From NCBI GenBank assembly GCA_964432715.1, contig CAYSOW010000104.1, positions 1 through 6,803 of the forward strand: a DNA stretch of 6,803 nucleotides, in the 5' to 3' direction. Both the position numbers and the translations under genes were made by a program. The DNA is from Phocaeicola_A sp964432715. Its GTDB lineage: Bacteria; Bacteroidota; Bacteroidia; Bacteroidales; Bacteroidaceae. Shown here in pieces: positions 5,111 through 6,803 of this stretch (the first letter of the stretch is position 1; each line of letters begins with the position of its first letter). Under the pieces are notes generated by a model, which worked only from the letters and a program-made list of their open reading frames with translations, ran no database searches and was not told the origin of the DNA.

Positions 5111-6803
5111 ATGATTGACCTCGCTGCTCGTGACATCAAGTATCTCCCGGGCGTGGGACCGCAACGCGCCTCACTGCTCGAGAAGGAACTGCAGATTCGT
5201 TCGCTGCAGGACTTGCTCTACTATTTTCCTTATAAGTATGTCGACCGGAGTCATGTGTATGCCATCCGGGAGATTGACGGCAACATGCCTTACATCCAGC
5301 TGAAGGGGGAGATTCTGAGCTTTGAGACGGTGGGCGAGGGGCGCCAGCGACGCTTGGTGGCGCACTTCGGTGACGGCACGGGGGTGGTCGATCTGGTTTG
5401 GTTTCAGGGTCTCAAGTACCTGATGGGGCGCTATAAGGTGCACACGCCCTACCTTGTCTTTGGTAAACCCACGGTTTTCAACGGTCGCATCAATGTGGCG
5501 CATCCCGATATCGATGATGTCGACAAGGTGGAGCTCTCTACGCTCGGCTTGCGTCCTTACTATAACACGACGGAGCGCATGAAGCGCAGCGGACTCAATT
5601 CGCAGGCGCTGGAGAAGTTGACGGCCAACCTCTTCGGGGTGATTCAGGAGTCTTATCCCGAAACGCTTCCCGACGCGCTGGTGCAGGCGCATCATCTGCT
5701 TCCGCTCGATGAGGCTTTGCGCCAGATTCATTTCCCCAAGAACCCCGATTTGCTTCGTAAAGCGCAGTATCGTCTGAAGTTCGACGAGCTGTTCTATGTG
5801 CAGCTCAACATCCTGCGCTATGCGAAGGACCGTCAGCGGAAGTACCGCGGACTGGTGTTCGGGCAGGTGGGGACGCTCTTCCATCGTTTCTATGAGGAGA
5901 ATCTGCCTTTCCCCCTCACCGGTGCCCAGAAGCGGGTGGTGAAGGAGATTCGGCGCGACATGGGGTGCGGGCGACAGATGAACCGGCTCTTGCAGGGCGA
6001 TGTGGGCAGCGGTAAGACGCTGGTGGCTCTGATGAGTATGCTGATTGCGCTCGACAACGGCTACCAGGCTTGCTTGATGGCGCCCACGGAAATCTTGGCG
6101 TCGCAGCACTATGAGACGCTGAAGCAGATGCTCTTTGGCTTGCCGGTGCGGGTGGAGCTGCTCACGGGTAATGTGAAAGGAAAACGACGCGAACCTATCT
6201 TGCAGGGACTGGTGACGGGCGAGGTGCAGATCTTGGTGGGCACGCATGCGGTGCTGGAGGATACGGTGCATTTTGCGTCGCTGGGACTGGTGGTGATTGA
6301 TGAGCAACATCGCTTCGGAGTGGCGCAACGGGCGAAGATGTGGGGCAAGAACCTCACGCCGCCGCACGTGCTGGTGATGACCGCCACGCCGATTCCCCGT
6401 ACGCTGGCGATGACGCTCTACGGCGATTTGGATGTCTCTGTCATCGACGAACTGCCGCCGGGACGAAAGCCGGTGCAGACGCTGCATCAGTTTGATAATC
6501 GACGCGAACAGCTCAACCGCAGCATCCGTCGCCAGATTGAAGAGGGGCGGCAGGTCTACATTGTCTATCCGCTCATTCAGGAGAGTGAGAAGATGGATAT
6601 CAAGAACCTGGAGGAGGGCTACGAGCATGTGCGCGAGGCTTTTCCGGAGTATGCCATCAGTAAGGTGCACGGCAAGATGAAGCCGGCGGAGAAGGAGGCG
6701 GAGATGCAGCGCTTTGTGTGTGGCGAGACGAAGATCATGGTGGCGACGACGGTGATTGAGGTGGGGGTGAATGTGCCCAATGCTTCGGTGATGGTCATCG
6801 AGA
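5111..6803 (+). CDS. recG: ATP-dependent DNA helicase RecG, 3' end cut by window edge
   Basis: Superfamily 2 double-strand DNA translocase that remodels stalled replication forks and other branched DNA. Reading from the ATG at 5111 gives 564 codons, about 80% of a typical RecG of roughly 700 residues. An N-terminal helical part (DIKYLPGVGPQRA, residues 8-20) is followed by the OB-fold wedge domain at about 55-150. The helicase motifs are Walker A GDVGSGKT (296-303), APTEIL (324-329), the DEQH box (397-400), MTATP (423-427) and, near the edge, TTVIEVGVNVPNAS, in which Asn554 stands where E. coli has Asp. An in-frame TAG lies three codons upstream of the ATG (the ispD stop), so the start is well bounded, although no Shine-Dalgarno sequence is seen. 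It follows ispD by 6 nt and is the last visible gene of the operon. The final RecG-specific C-terminal region is outside the window. Confidence 0.97.
   Translation, partial: MIDLAARDIKYLPGVGPQRASLLEKELQIRSLQDLLYYFPYKYVDRSHVYAIREIDGNMPYIQLKGEILSFETVGEGRQRRLVAHFGDGTGVVDLVWFQGLKYLMGRYKVHTPYLVFGKPTVFNGRINVAHPDIDDVDKVELSTLGLRPYYNTTERMKRSGLNSQALEKLTANLFGVIQESYPETLPDALVQAHHLLPLDEALRQIHFPKNPDLLRKAQYRLKFDELFYVQLNILRYAKDRQRKYRGLVFGQVGTLFHRFYEENLPFPLTGAQKRVVKEIRRDMGCGRQMNRLLQGDVGSGKTLVALMSMLIALDNGYQACLMAPTEILASQHYETLKQMLFGLPVRVELLTGNVKGKRREPILQGLVTGEVQILVGTHAVLEDTVHFASLGLVVIDEQHRFGVAQRAKMWGKNLTPPHVLVMTATPIPRTLAMTLYGDLDVSVIDELPPGRKPVQTLHQFDNRREQLNRSIRRQIEEGRQVYIVYPLIQESEKMDIKNLEEGYEHVREAFPEYAISKVHGKMKPAEKEAEMQRFVCGETKIMVATTVIEVGVNVPNASVMVIE

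Noticed and set aside
4276..5164. Overlapping frames on both strands within the DJ-1-like gene and ispD
   Set aside because: They are shadows of two genes with complete motifs and normal length.
5171..6670. A 499-codon open frame on the minus strand opposite recG
   Set aside because: It lies wholly antisense to a clear RecG with all helicase motifs, and its product is rich in His, Gln, Arg and Leu, as expected from the reverse of G-ending codons. No domain is recognisable.

Overview
The window is a compact chromosomal segment from a member of the Bacteroidota, most likely Bacteroidales. The order NAD kinase (opposite strand) / pdxJ / exbB / exbD / tonB / DJ-1-like / ispD / recG and the protein sequences both point there. 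So do start sites preceded by A-rich stretches rather than a clear Shine-Dalgarno sequence, and TAnnTTTG-type promoter elements. Hand counts suggest roughly 55-60% G+C in most of the coding sequence, which is high for Bacteroides itself, so I do not name a genus.

Layout: positions 1-905 hold a nearly complete NAD kinase gene on the minus strand, running off the left edge within a few codons of its likely stop. The only real intergenic region, about 906-968, carries head-to-head promoter candidates. From 969 to the right edge seven plus-strand genes follow with gaps of at most 16 nt or 4-nt overlaps, and they look like one transcription unit: pdxJ (969-1685), exbB (1682-2413), exbD (2422-2841), tonB (2838-3831, interrupted by a 100-N assembly gap), a DJ-1/YajL-like gene (3848-4402), ispD (4418-5104) and recG (5111 to the edge, about 80% present). 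I saw no tRNA, rRNA, CRISPR array, insertion sequence or convincing terminator.

Function: ExbB, ExbD and TonB form one inner-membrane machine that passes proton-motive force to TonB-dependent outer-membrane transporters (the SusC type in this phylum). The neighbours are housekeeping genes: NADP supply (nadK), PLP synthesis (pdxJ), the MEP isoprenoid pathway (ispD), branched-DNA repair (recG) and a probable stress-related DJ-1 protein. This is co-transcription of core genes, not a dedicated pathway.

I do not find an undescribed biological system. The points worth a second look are a switch in top-strand G/C bias and in synonymous codon choice around tonB, the frame-incompatible placeholder gap inside the Lys-rich linker of TonB, and the overlapping divergent promoter region between nadK and pdxJ.
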